The position numbers and the translations under genes are program-made. From JBATTK01 sp049670505 (GTDB lineage: Bacteria; Bacteroidota; Bacteroidia; Flavobacteriales; Flavobacteriaceae): a stretch of DNA of 64,000 bases. Shown one piece after another: positions 18,377 to 27,210 of the stretch (position 1 is its first letter; each line of letters opens with the position of its first letter). The stretch spans positions 1 through 64,000 of the forward strand of contig JBATTK010000050.1 of assembly GCA_049670505.1 (NCBI GenBank), read 5' to 3'. The notes below the pieces were generated by a model that made no database searches, had not been told where the DNA came from, and saw nothing but the letters and a program-made list of their open reading frames with translations.

Positions 18377-18461
18377 GTGCGAAGTCTGCGACTTAGCACC
18401 CTTATCAGCAAGTAAAGGTTTGACATTACCGCGAAGTTTGCAACTTCGCGGTAATGTCAAA
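18377..18461. repeat. Two related palindromes sharing a GAAGTyTGCrACTT core
   Basis: First hairpin 18377-18399: 10-bp arms with one mismatch, loop TGC. Second 18419-18461: perfect 20-bp arms with the same 3-nt loop TGC; the arm runs from TTTGACATTACC into GCGAAGTT. Both have the same core. They lie between the amidohydrolase gene and the convergent DUF6503-like gene and may terminate both, or be copies of a REP-like element. Confidence 0.75.
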
Positions 18462-18521
18462 AAGCATACAAATAAAAGTTTCCCGACTCCGCCTAAAATG
18501 ACGGGTCTAAGACTTGTCCCA

Positions 18522-19328
18522 TTACTTGCCTTTGCCTACTACAATTTTGGCAGCTTCAGGTTTGGCATAAAAAGTATCGGGCTTAGCGGTCTCGCTTAAC
18601 ACCACATTCTCAAACGGAACGGTATTCTTGGCTTCCTTGATAACCCTACCCTCGTAGGCATACCAGGTCATGGACTTGGGTAATACCACATCCGCCACTG
18701 GCATCCAATCGTTATAACGGATCCATTTTACATTATCGGATATTTCCCCACTCCTATAGGTTACCGTATAGCCCAACCATGTCATTTGAAAGGTCTCGGG
18801 ATCATAATGAATAAAATACTCATCCTTTGGCGAAGTACCTACACCCTCATTATAGCTGATACGAATACCGGGGTAATTCCGCCCTTCGAAAACTAAATCT
18901 TCCGTATCGTTATAAACAATTCCATCATCTGCCAGTATAAAAGGCATAGCATAAAAATAGAACATCAGGTTGTGATAAAACACCGGATCTCCATTGTAGG
19001 ACTCGTTTTTGTCCATGAGCCATACATGCTCCCCATTGAACCCCATGGAAAAATTGGGAGTATCTATCCTATCTTTTCTTGAATACAGATTTGTAGTGTG
19101 GGTCTCCCTGTTATCGGGTTTCGGTATTTCATACACCAAACTCTTTTTGGTCTTCCATGCTTCCAGACCGCCATGTGCCTCAAAGATCTTTTGCAAGGCC
19201 TCCGGGTATTTGGATTCCTCCTTTTTTACGGTCTCCTCAGAGGGTACTGTGTCGGGTGTCGCTTTTTTGGGAGCCTCCTTGCATGAAATAAATGCTACTA
19301 AAAAAATAAATGTTACTATAGTTTTCAT
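18522..19328 (-). CDS. Lipoprotein of the DUF6503 type
   Basis: 268 residues. Lipoprotein signal IFLVAFISC, then a low-complexity E/K/P linker (20-42) and a beta-rich domain starting ALQKIFEAHGGLEAWKTKKSL. The HGG-x-W element and the later GYTVTYRSGEISDNVKWIRY stretch resemble the LolA/LppX-like DUF6503 proteins of Flavobacteriia, possibly lipid or lipoprotein carriers; this is inference. It stands alone, convergent with the amidohydrolase pair and divergent from the methyltransferase gene. Confidence 0.7.
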   Translation of the reverse strand: MKTIVTFIFLVAFISCKEAPKKATPDTVPSEETVKKEESKYPEALQKIFEAHGGLEAWKTKKSLVYEIPKPDNRETHTTNLYSRKDRIDTPNFSMGFNGEHVWLMDKNESYNGDPVFYHNLMFYFYAMPFILADDGIVYNDTEDLVFEGRNYPGIRISYNEGVGTSPKDEYFIHYDPETFQMTWLGYTVTYRSGEISDNVKWIRYNDWMPVADVVLPKSMTWYAYEGRVIKEAKNTVPFENVVLSETAKPDTFYAKPEAAKIVVGKGK

Positions 19329-19390
19329 GATGACTTGTTTTAGGTTTTACAATTTGTCGGACAAGGGTAATTTTGTTTACGGCAATACGC

Positions 19391-19398
19391 TACTTTTG
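19391..19398 (+). promoter_or_regulatory. -7 box of the TrmH-type gene, leaderless arrangement
   Basis: TACTTTTG ends 5 nt before the ATG at 19404; a possible -33 TTG lies at 19373-19375, closer than usual. Confidence 0.5.
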
Positions 19399-19403
19399 CA
19401 CAA

Positions 19404-20216
19404 ATGAACGAAATAAAACAGATACATAGCGCACAAAATCCTTTGGTGAAAGAAATTGTACAACTAAAGGAAAAATCCCGGGAGCGTAAAAAATCAGGTC
19501 GCTTTGTATTGGAAGGTGTTAAAGAATTTCAACTTGCGCTAAAGGGAGGTTATTCCGTGGAAACCGTTCTTTTCTGTACCCCCCTTATTTCGGAAAGCAA
19601 GGTGCTGCAGCTCATAAGAGCGTTGCATGTAATACCCCGACTTATTGAAGTTTCCAAAGAGGTCTATCAAAAATTGGCCCATAGGGAAACTACCGAGGGT
19701 ATTATCGCCGTGGTAAGATCAAAACCCCATGCTTTGGACCAACTTTCGTTCAAAAGGGACAATCCGTTGATTTTGGTAGCGGAAGCACCGGAAAAACCTG
19801 GTAATATTGGAGCACTCTTGCGTACGGCGGACGCCGCAGATCTTGATGCGGTTATTATAGCCGATCCCAAAGGAGACCTTTACAATCCCAACATCATCCG
19901 TTCTAGTATCGGCTGTATTTTTACGACACAAGTTGGTATGGGCACCACTGCCGAGATCATTGCCTTTTTGAGGCAAAAAAAAATTACGATCTATAGTGCG
20001 GGCTTGTCCGCCTCAGAAAGTTATATCCAAGTAGATTTCAGCATGGCATCCGCTATTGTCGTAGGAACAGAATCGACCGGGTTATCCCCGGAGTGGCTAG
20101 AAAAATCCGACCAAAACATCATTATACCGATGCAAGGGGAAATAGACTCCCTAAATGTATCCGTATCCGCAGCAATACTTATCTTTGAGGCAAAACGGCA
20201 GAGAGGATTCCAATAG
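19404..20216 (+). CDS. TrmH/SpoU family RNA 2'-O-methyltransferase
   Basis: 270 residues. An N-terminal substrate-binding domain (about 5-100, KSGRFVLEGVKEF) is followed by the SPOUT knot domain: APEKPGNIGALLRTADA (motif 1 with conserved asparagine and arginine), VVGTESTGLSPEW (motif 2) and IPMQGEIDSLNVSVSAAI (motif 3). Methylates 2'-O of ribose in rRNA or tRNA; closest in layout to RlmB/TsnR-like enzymes, the target nucleotide cannot be told. Promoter box 5 nt before the start. Confidence 0.92.
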   Translation: MNEIKQIHSAQNPLVKEIVQLKEKSRERKKSGRFVLEGVKEFQLALKGGYSVETVLFCTPLISESKVLQLIRALHVIPRLIEVSKEVYQKLAHRETTEGIIAVVRSKPHALDQLSFKRDNPLILVAEAPEKPGNIGALLRTADAADLDAVIIADPKGDLYNPNIIRSSIGCIFTTQVGMGTTAEIIAFLRQKKITIYSAGLSASESYIQVDFSMASAIVVGTESTGLSPEWLEKSDQNIIIPMQGEIDSLNVSVSAAILIFEAKRQRGFQ

Positions 20217-20311
20217 AACGATCCGTTTTTGTCTGGCCGAACAAAGCGAAACGACTAGTAGAGCGGTTCCTAATGTAGGGAAGGACAAAATAATGATGGC
20301 CGTTTAATTCT

Positions 20312-20412
20312 TGTAACCATATTCCCATATGAAACGAGCATTAAGAAATTTTAAAAATTACTTCGCAAAAGGCAATGTTTAAAATTTTTAATGCGAGAGC
20401 GTAGCGGTTACA
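20312..20412. repeat. Nested inverted repeats in the gap before the M48 gene
   Basis: An inner pair, 20338-20355 and 20378-20394 (17-18 bp with one bulged base, AT-rich), is enclosed by an outer 7-bp pair TGTAACC (20312-20318)/GGTTACA (20406-20412). The rest of the 273-nt gap shows no gene. It may be a structured mRNA leader or a small palindromic repeat unit. Confidence 0.5.
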
Positions 20413-20489
20413 TACGTTCTCAATTTTTTAATTGATTTATTATCATGAAATTAAAAAGATTTAAACGTATGAAATAATTAGCATATTAC

Positions 20490-21722
20490 ATGGAAAGCAC
20501 CACACTATTCTATATCATCATATCCATTTTGATCATCCAATTTCTACTAGAGGCTATTTTGGATTATCTGAATTCTAAAAAGTATGCCGATCCCGTACCG
20601 GAAGAATTGAACGATGTATTTGATCCGGAAGAATACCAAAAATCCCAGGATTACAAAAAGACCAATTACCGATTTGGTATGGTAACCTCCGTTTTTTCGC
20701 TGGGGCTGACCTTGGCTTTTTTGATTTTTGGGGGATTTGATTGGATAGATGGCATGGCAAGGAGCATTACGGACAACGCTATAGGAACGGCTTTGATTTT
20801 CTTTGGTATCATCATGATCGGAAGCGATATCATAAGCACCCCCCTTTCCTATTACCAAACCTTTGTGATAGAGGAAAAGTTCGGTTTTAATACTGCTACA
20901 AAAAAACTTTTCTTTTTGGATAAACTAAAAGGATGGTTAATGACCGCTCTACTGGGAGGTCTTCTGCTTGCCTTGATCATTTGGTTCTTTCAATGGGCAG
21001 GCACCGATTTTTGGATATATGCCTGGGGTGTCATTGCTGTATTCTCCGTCTTTATGAATCTTTTCTACAGCAGACTTATAGTCCCACTTTTTAATAAACA
21101 AGCACCTCTGGAAGAAGGTAGTCTAAAGCATAAAATAGAAGGGTATGCACAAAAAGTAGGCTTTGAACTCAAAAATATATTTGTTATCGATGGATCTAAA
21201 AGATCTACCAAGGCAAATGCCTATTTTTCCGGATTTGGAAAAGAAAAAAGGGTAACCTTGTACGATACCTTGATCAAAGATTTGGAAGAGGAAGAAATTG
21301 TAGCGGTATTGGCCCATGAGGTGGGACATTATAAAAGAAAACATGTTATTTTTAATTTAACGGCATCGATCTTACTGACAGGATTGACCCTTTTTATTCT
21401 ATCTATTTTTATAAATAATCCAGAAGTTTCATTGGCAATAGGCGTCACCATTCCAAGTTTTCATGCAGCGCTTATCGGTTTTGCAATTTTGTATAGCCCA
21501 ATTTCGGAAATAACGGGACTCATCATGAATTATCTGTCCAGAAAATTTGAATATCAGGCAGATGACTATGCCAAAAATACCTTTGCGGCATCACCATTGA
21601 TCAGTTCCTTAAAAAAGCTCTCAAAAAATAGTTTAAGCAATCTTACCCCCCATCCCGCCTATGTGTTTATGCACTATTCACACCCACCGCTCATTGCTAG
21701 AATACGGAACTTAAAGGCATAA
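20490..21722 (+). CDS. M48 family zinc metalloprotease (Ste24/CAAX-protease type)
   Basis: 410 residues. Integral-membrane protease: helices near 5-22, 65-85, 95-120, 145-170 and 175-195, then the cytosol-facing catalytic domain with SKRSTKANAYFSGFGKEKRVTLYDTL, the HExxH motif in VLAHEVGHYKRKH (about 274-286), further helices, and the third zinc ligand in FEYQADDYA. This matches the Ste24p-like branch of M48, which cleaves misfolded or small membrane proteins in bacteria. No -7 box was recognised upstream; the gap holds the nested repeats at 20312-20412. Confidence 0.93.
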   Translation: MESTTLFYIIISILIIQFLLEAILDYLNSKKYADPVPEELNDVFDPEEYQKSQDYKKTNYRFGMVTSVFSLGLTLAFLIFGGFDWIDGMARSITDNAIGTALIFFGIIMIGSDIISTPLSYYQTFVIEEKFGFNTATKKLFFLDKLKGWLMTALLGGLLLALIIWFFQWAGTDFWIYAWGVIAVFSVFMNLFYSRLIVPLFNKQAPLEEGSLKHKIEGYAQKVGFELKNIFVIDGSKRSTKANAYFSGFGKEKRVTLYDTLIKDLEEEEIVAVLAHEVGHYKRKHVIFNLTASILLTGLTLFILSIFINNPEVSLAIGVTIPSFHAALIGFAILYSPISEITGLIMNYLSRKFEYQADDYAKNTFAASPLISSLKKLSKNSLSNLTPHPAYVFMHYSHPPLIARIRNLKA

Positions 21723-21751
21723 TTTTTGTAGGTTACTATCTAAGATTATGC

Positions 21752-21759
21752 TACTTTTA
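21752..21759 (+). promoter_or_regulatory. Candidate -7 box of the rel gene, leaderless arrangement
   Basis: TACTTTTA (one mismatch to TAnnTTTG) ends 5 nt before the ATG at 21765, with a possible TTG at 21726-21728. Confidence 0.35.
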
Positions 21760-21764
21760 ATATT

Positions 21765-23972
21765 ATGATGACGGAAGCCGCCATAGAAAAGGAGAACAAA
21801 GAAATTGCCAAGCAATACAAGGAATTGCTACGCATAAGCTATCAGGCTCTTACCAAAGAGGATAAAAAACTGATACGCTCCGCTTTTGATGTGGCCGTAG
21901 ATGCGCATAAAAATCAACGGAGAAAATCAGGGGAAGCCTATATTTTCCATCCTATCGCCGTAGCGAAAATCGTGGCCTCCGAGATAGGGTTGGATGCGGT
22001 TTCCATTGCTTCCGCCCTACTGCACGACGTGGTGGAGGATACCGAATACACCTTGGATGATATTGAACGCATGTTCGGGGAGACGGTAGCTAGGATCGTT
22101 GATGGCCTTACCAAGATAGCCCACCTGAAAAAGGATATGAATATATCCCAACAGGCAGAGAATTTTAGAAAAATGTTGCTCACGCTTCATGATGATGTAC
22201 GGGTAATCATCATCAAAATCGCCGATCGTTACCACAATATGCTTACCATGGATTCCATGCCGGAGCAAAAACAGGTAAAAATTGCCTCGGAAACCTTATA
22301 TATCTATGCCCCTTTGGCCCATAGGATAGGGCTTTACAATATAAAAACAGAATTAGAGGACCTTAGCCTTAAATATACAGAACCCGAGGTATATAGTGAT
22401 ATCCAGGGAAAAATTGAGGATACCAAGGAACAACAACAACTTTATATAGACGATTTTACCAAGGTCATCAAGGATTCGTTGGATAAGGAAGGGCTTAATT
22501 ATACGATTAAGGGAAGGACAAAATCCATTCATTCCATTCGTCGGAAAATGACCGTACAGAATGTATCCTTTGATGAAATCTATGACAAATTTGCCATCAG
22601 GATCATTTACAAATCGGATCGGCAAAACGAAAAGTTTTTAGCCTGGAAAATATACTCGATCGTCACCGATCATTTCACCCCCAATCCCATTCGGCTGCGG
22701 GATTGGATATCCTCACCAAAATCAACCGGTTACGAAGCTTTGCATATTACCGTTATGGGACCCAAGGGCAATTGGGTAGAGGTACAGATCCGTAGTGAAC
22801 GTATGCATGAAATTGCCGAAAAAGGATATGCGGCGCATTTTAAATATAAACATGGAGACCAAAAGGAGCAGGGCATAGAAACATGGCTTAACCGATTGCA
22901 GGAAGCCCTGGAAAATGCCAATACCAATGCGGTAGACTTTGTTGAGGAATTTAAATTGAATCTCTATTCCAAGGAGATTTTTGTTTTTACCCCAAAGGGA
23001 GAATTAAAGTCGTTGCCCAAGGGGGCCACGCCCTTGGATTTTGCTTTTCATATCCATACGGAAATCGGGATGCGTACCAGAGGTGCCAGGGTCAATGGAA
23101 AACTTGTACCCTTGAATACAGCCTTGAACAGTGGTGATCAGGTAGAGATTATAACCTCGGAAAGTGCCAAACCCAATCAAAGTTGGTTGGATTATGCAGC
23201 TACGGCAAGGGCAAGGTCCAAGATTAAATCCTCTTTGCGCGAAGAAAAGAAAAGTGTAGCCTTGGACGGCAAGGAAATCCTTAGAAGAAAATTAAAATCC
23301 CAAAAAATTAATCTTAACGAGGATACCATCAACAAAATGGTCATCTTTTTTAAGTTAAAGACAAGTTTGGATCTTTTCTACAGGGTAGGCATAGGGGCAA
23401 TAGACAATCATATGATCAAAGACTTTGCCTCCTCTTATAACAATGCCTTCATTAGTTTTTTTAAGAATAAAATACGAAGAAAACCCGTTCCCGAAGGCAT
23501 TAATAAGGAAGAGATCACGGTTAAATACGATATGCTCGTCTTTGGTAAGGAAGAAGAGAAATTGAACTACAAATTATCCCAGTGCTGTAATCCCATTCCA
23601 GGGGACGAAGTTTTTGGTTTTGTAAGTGTCAACGAAGGGATAAAAGTACACAAAAAGAATTGCCCCAATGCCATATCCTTACAATCCAATTATGCATATA
23701 GAATTATAAGTGCCAAATGGATAGATTCTAGTCAAGAAGTATTTACCGCAGATATAAAGCTCGCCGGAATAGATAATTTAGGGCTTGTCAACGAGATTAC
23801 GGAGGTCATTTCCGATAATATGCATGTAAACATGCGCAACCTCAACTTTGGTACGGACGGTGGCACTTTCTCGGGACGGATTACCGTTGTGGTAAAAAAT
23901 AAGGCTATCTTAAAAAAATTGATGGATAACCTAAAACGCATCAGCGGTATTGACAAAGTAACCCGGGTGTAA
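21765..23972 (+). CDS. rsh: Bifunctional (p)ppGpp synthetase/hydrolase, RelA/SpoT family
   Basis: Makes and degrades the alarmone (p)ppGpp in response to starvation. 735 residues, all domains in order: HD hydrolase (about 50-200; ALLHDVVEDTEYT retains the catalytic HD), synthetase (about 240-350; IRLRDWISSPKSTGYEALHI and VQIRSERMHEIAEKGYAAH), TGS (about 400-460; IFVFTPKGELKSLPKGATPLDFA), the zinc-finger-like segment QCCNPIPGDEVFGFV, and a C-terminal ACT domain (about 660-735). The intact HD site supports true hydrolase activity. Confidence 0.95.
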   Translation: MMTEAAIEKENKEIAKQYKELLRISYQALTKEDKKLIRSAFDVAVDAHKNQRRKSGEAYIFHPIAVAKIVASEIGLDAVSIASALLHDVVEDTEYTLDDIERMFGETVARIVDGLTKIAHLKKDMNISQQAENFRKMLLTLHDDVRVIIIKIADRYHNMLTMDSMPEQKQVKIASETLYIYAPLAHRIGLYNIKTELEDLSLKYTEPEVYSDIQGKIEDTKEQQQLYIDDFTKVIKDSLDKEGLNYTIKGRTKSIHSIRRKMTVQNVSFDEIYDKFAIRIIYKSDRQNEKFLAWKIYSIVTDHFTPNPIRLRDWISSPKSTGYEALHITVMGPKGNWVEVQIRSERMHEIAEKGYAAHFKYKHGDQKEQGIETWLNRLQEALENANTNAVDFVEEFKLNLYSKEIFVFTPKGELKSLPKGATPLDFAFHIHTEIGMRTRGARVNGKLVPLNTALNSGDQVEIITSESAKPNQSWLDYAATARARSKIKSSLREEKKSVALDGKEILRRKLKSQKINLNEDTINKMVIFFKLKTSLDLFYRVGIGAIDNHMIKDFASSYNNAFISFFKNKIRRKPVPEGINKEEITVKYDMLVFGKEEEKLNYKLSQCCNPIPGDEVFGFVSVNEGIKVHKKNCPNAISLQSNYAYRIISAKWIDSSQEVFTADIKLAGIDNLGLVNEITEVISDNMHVNMRNLNFGTDGGTFSGRITVVVKNKAILKKLMDNLKRISGIDKVTRV

Positions 23973-24131
23973 GCGTATTTTTTAAAAATACGGTATTCTT
24001 GATGTATAGGCCATGCTGTTCATAAAAGATTTCCTTGAATCCATTATCTATGTCCGCCAACGGGCAGATCTTATGTAAACATTGGGGAATTCTTAGGATT
24101 AAAAACTTTCGGATTACTATAATATTAACTG

Positions 24132-24139
24132 TACATTTG
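24132..24139 (+). promoter_or_regulatory. Candidate -7 box of fur-purA
   Basis: TACATTTG matches TAnnTTTG; the ATG of the fur-type gene is about 25 nt downstream. Confidence 0.45.
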
Positions 24140-24163
24140 TAAATTAATGCAGGTAATTTTGCT

Positions 24164-24619
24164 ATGGGCACCAATAAAGACCAAGAAATTGTAAAAAACG
24201 TCTTCACTACTTTTTTAGAGGATAACGGGCATAGAAAAACACCCGAACGCTACGCCATATTACAAGAAATCTATGAACATGATGACCATTTTGATATAGA
24301 GTCGCTCTACATCATGATGAAGAACAAAAACTATAGGGTGAGCAGGGCTACTCTCTACAACACCATTGAGCTTTTATTGGATTGTAAGTTGGTCCGTAAA
24401 CATCAATTTGGAAAAAACCAGGCACAATACGAAAAATCCTATTTTGACCGGCAGCATGATCATGTTATCCTTACCGATACCGGTGAGGTGATGGAATTCT
24501 GCGATCCGCGGATCCAATCCATAAAAAAAACGATCGAGGAGGTTTTCGACATCAAAATAAATAATCATTCTTTGTACTTCTACGGCACCAAAAACAAAGA
24601 AGAAAATACAAACAATTAA
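24164..24619 (+). CDS. Fur family metalloregulator
   Basis: 151 residues. Winged-helix DNA-binding half (about 10-90: [38 protein letters not shown]) and a dimerisation/metal half ([21 protein letters not shown]). The usual HxH metal residues of the second half are present, but the C-terminal CxxC zinc pairs of canonical Fur are not seen, as is common in the Bacteroidota subgroup. Whether it senses iron, zinc or peroxide cannot be told. It is followed after 12 nt by purA. Confidence 0.9.
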   Translation: MGTNKDQEIVKNVFTTFLEDNGHRKTPERYAILQEIYEHDDHFDIESLYIMMKNKNYRVSRATLYNTIELLLDCKLVRKHQFGKNQAQYEKSYFDRQHDHVILTDTGEVMEFCDPRIQSIKKTIEEVFDIKINNHSLYFYGTKNKEENTNN

Positions 24620-24631
24620 CCAATTACTTAC

Positions 24632-25903
24632 ATGGCAGTAGATTTACTACTAGGACTACAGTGGGGAGACGAGGGAAAAGGAAAAATCGTTGATGTACTT
24701 ACCAAAAACTATGATATAATCGCCCGTTTTCAAGGAGGGCCGAATGCAGGACATACCTTGGAATTCGATGGAATAAAACACGTACTGCATACCATACCAT
24801 CAGGGATATTTCATGAGAATGCCATAAACATTGTCGGTAATGGCGTGGTTATAGATCCTGTCATTTTCAAAAAAGAGCTGGACAATCTAAAAAAATTCGA
24901 CCTCGATATAAAGTCCAAACTTTTTATATCGCGAAAGGCACATTTGATCCTCCCCACCCATAGGCTATTGGATGCCGCCTCTGAGGCTTCCAAGGGAAAA
25001 GCAAAAATTGGATCCACGCTAAAGGGCATTGGGCCTACCTATATGGACAAGACCGGTCGTAACGGAATGCGTATCGGAGATTTGGAATTCAGTGATTGGA
25101 AGAAAAAATACCGCACTTTGGCCAATAAACATGAGGCCATGATCGGTTTCTACAACGTAGATATAGAATATGATTTAAAGGAATTGGAAACGGAATTTTA
25201 TGCTGCCGTAGAGGAACTCAAAGCACTTGTTTTTATAGATAGCGAGGAATATCTTTTTAAAGCCCGGGCAAGCGGTAAAAAAATATTGGCCGAAGGGGCC
25301 CAAGGCTCCTTATTGGATATTGATTTTGGCACCTATCCATATGTAACCTCTTCCAATACTACTGCGGCCGGGGCATGTACCGGACTCGGGGTGGCTCCCA
25401 ATGCCATTGGCGAAGTATTCGGTATTTTTAAGGCGTATACCACTAGAGTTGGCAGTGGCCCCTTCCCTACGGAGCTTTTTGATGAAGATGGGGAGACCAT
25501 GGGCAGGGTAGGAAATGAATTTGGCGCTACCACAGGTAGACCGAGACGCTGTGGCTGGTTAGACCTTGTAGCCCTAAAATATGCGGTACAAATCAACGGG
25601 GTAACCCAGCTGATGATGATGAAGGGAGATGTATTAAGCGGATTTAAAACACTAAAAGTATGTACCGCCTATACCTACAAGGGAAAAGAGATTACCCATC
25701 TCCCTTATAATATAGAAGCGAAGAATGTGATACCGATCTATACGGAAATGAAGGGTTGGGACAAGGATCTTACCAAAATGAGCAAGGCCGAAGAACTTCC
25801 CGAGAACTTAAATGCCTATATCGATTTCTTGGAAAAGGAACTGCAAGTGCCGATCAGGATAGTATCCGTAGGCCCCGATCGAACGCAGACGATACATCGA
25901 TAG
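24632..25903 (+). CDS. purA: Adenylosuccinate synthetase
   Basis: First step from IMP to AMP: GTP-dependent ligation of aspartate to IMP. 423 residues, normal length. Seen: GLQWGDEGKGKIVD with the catalytic aspartate, FQGGPNAGHTL with the catalytic histidine, GSTLKGIGPTYMDK, AEGAQGSLLDIDFGTYPYVTSSNTTAAG, TGRPRRCGWLDLVAL and the C-terminal GPDRTQTI. It lies 12 nt after the fur-type gene and is probably co-transcribed. Confidence 0.97.
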   Translation: MAVDLLLGLQWGDEGKGKIVDVLTKNYDIIARFQGGPNAGHTLEFDGIKHVLHTIPSGIFHENAINIVGNGVVIDPVIFKKELDNLKKFDLDIKSKLFISRKAHLILPTHRLLDAASEASKGKAKIGSTLKGIGPTYMDKTGRNGMRIGDLEFSDWKKKYRTLANKHEAMIGFYNVDIEYDLKELETEFYAAVEELKALVFIDSEEYLFKARASGKKILAEGAQGSLLDIDFGTYPYVTSSNTTAAGACTGLGVAPNAIGEVFGIFKAYTTRVGSGPFPTELFDEDGETMGRVGNEFGATTGRPRRCGWLDLVALKYAVQINGVTQLMMMKGDVLSGFKTLKVCTAYTYKGKEITHLPYNIEAKNVIPIYTEMKGWDKDLTKMSKAEELPENLNAYIDFLEKELQVPIRIVSVGPDRTQTIHR

Positions 25904-26008
25904 ATCCAACAGATGTATTTATAAGCCTTATTAAAAAATTGTTAAGTTTAAACTCTCTATTTACATAAGTATTATATTTTCTATCTTGTAGCTAATATCT
26001 GATGGAAA

Positions 26009-27129
26009 ATGAACTTAGGCTTATTCAATCTTATTATAATCAGTGGTGTAATCCAAGGATTCATCTTCACATTTGTCATTCTTTATAATAACAAATACAA
26101 ATCCAATACCAGTAAATACATCGCCTTAGTGGTTCTTTTCCTTTCTTTAAGTAACATGCAATATTGGCTTATAGAAAATGATATATTAAAAATTAGACAC
26201 ATATTTGTTCCTTGGCAATGGTTGATTATGCCTATGTTTTATGTGTTTGTTTCACGATATCTGAATGAGAACAGGGTCAATCAAAAAACTAAAATACTTT
26301 TATTTTCCCCTTTTTTCTAATTATTGCTCTTCATGCTTTTCAAGTTTTTCTTTCTTATAGAACTTCCTACCAAATCCCTACACATTATGAACGTGGTTTT
26401 TTTCTGTATTTGGATTACTGCTCTTTTGTGTTCAATTTCATCATTGTCTATTCATCATATAAAAAAATTATACGCTTCCAAAAAAAATTGAAAACCGAAG
26501 GAGTAAAGAATAGGATTCAAACAGATTGGCTATTACGATTGTTGTGTATCGGTTTTATCATCTGTATTTTGTGGTTAATTGCTTTGTCCATAACGTTATA
26601 TCTAAATGAAAAAATTAAATATTTATTCTATATACTATGGTTAAGCATATCCTTTTTGTTGTATTGGTTGGGTTACGTAGCCATTCATCAGTTGAATATC
26701 CATAAGGAAAGAGAGAACATTCACAAAAGAAGACCAACCAGGCCGGTACTTGATACATCTACCAAAAAAGATTCCTCAATTTTGGAAAAATTCAAGGTAT
26801 TGGTCGAAGACGGGGAATTGTACTTGAATCCTGAATTAAAACAATCCGATATAGCTGAAAAAATGGGATTCTCCTCAAACTATCTTTCCAAAATACTTAA
26901 CGAAAAAAAGTCGATGAACTTTAATGAGTATATCAATACGCTAAGAATATATAGGGCAAAAGAATTATTGTTAAACGACGAATTTCAAAATTATACCAAT
27001 GCCGCCATTGGACTGGAATCTGGTTTTAACTCTAAATCTACTTTCTTCAAAGCTTTCAAAAAACATACGGGAACCACTCCTTCAAATTTCAAAACTGATT
27101 TAAAGAATAAAATTAGTCCCGAATTTTAA
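26009..27129 (+). pseudogene. Frameshifted AraC-type regulator with N-terminal membrane helices
   Basis: Two open segments, 26009-26320 and 26317-27129, join into one AraC-family protein of about 373 residues if one T is added to the T6 run at 26311-26316 (CCCC then six T); the restored junction reads LLFSPFFLIIALHAFQ. Restored layout: seven hydrophobic helices in the first 230 residues, a short linker, and a C-terminal double helix-turn-helix (LKQSDIAEKMGFSSNYLSKILNE and AAIGLESGFNSKSTFFKAFKKHTGTTPSNF, separate helices). The shape is that of Flavobacteriaceae membrane-bound AraC regulators. As it stands the first segment ends at TAA (26318-26320), so the protein would be cut before its DNA-binding domain. 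It may be a true null, a phase-variable gene, or a sequencing error. Confidence 0.8.
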
Positions 27130-27210
27130 ACTATTCCAAAATATGGGAGTTACAAAGTGTTTTTAGGTAATAAACTTGTTGAAATAATTAATCCTAAAAA
27201 CTCAATACCT

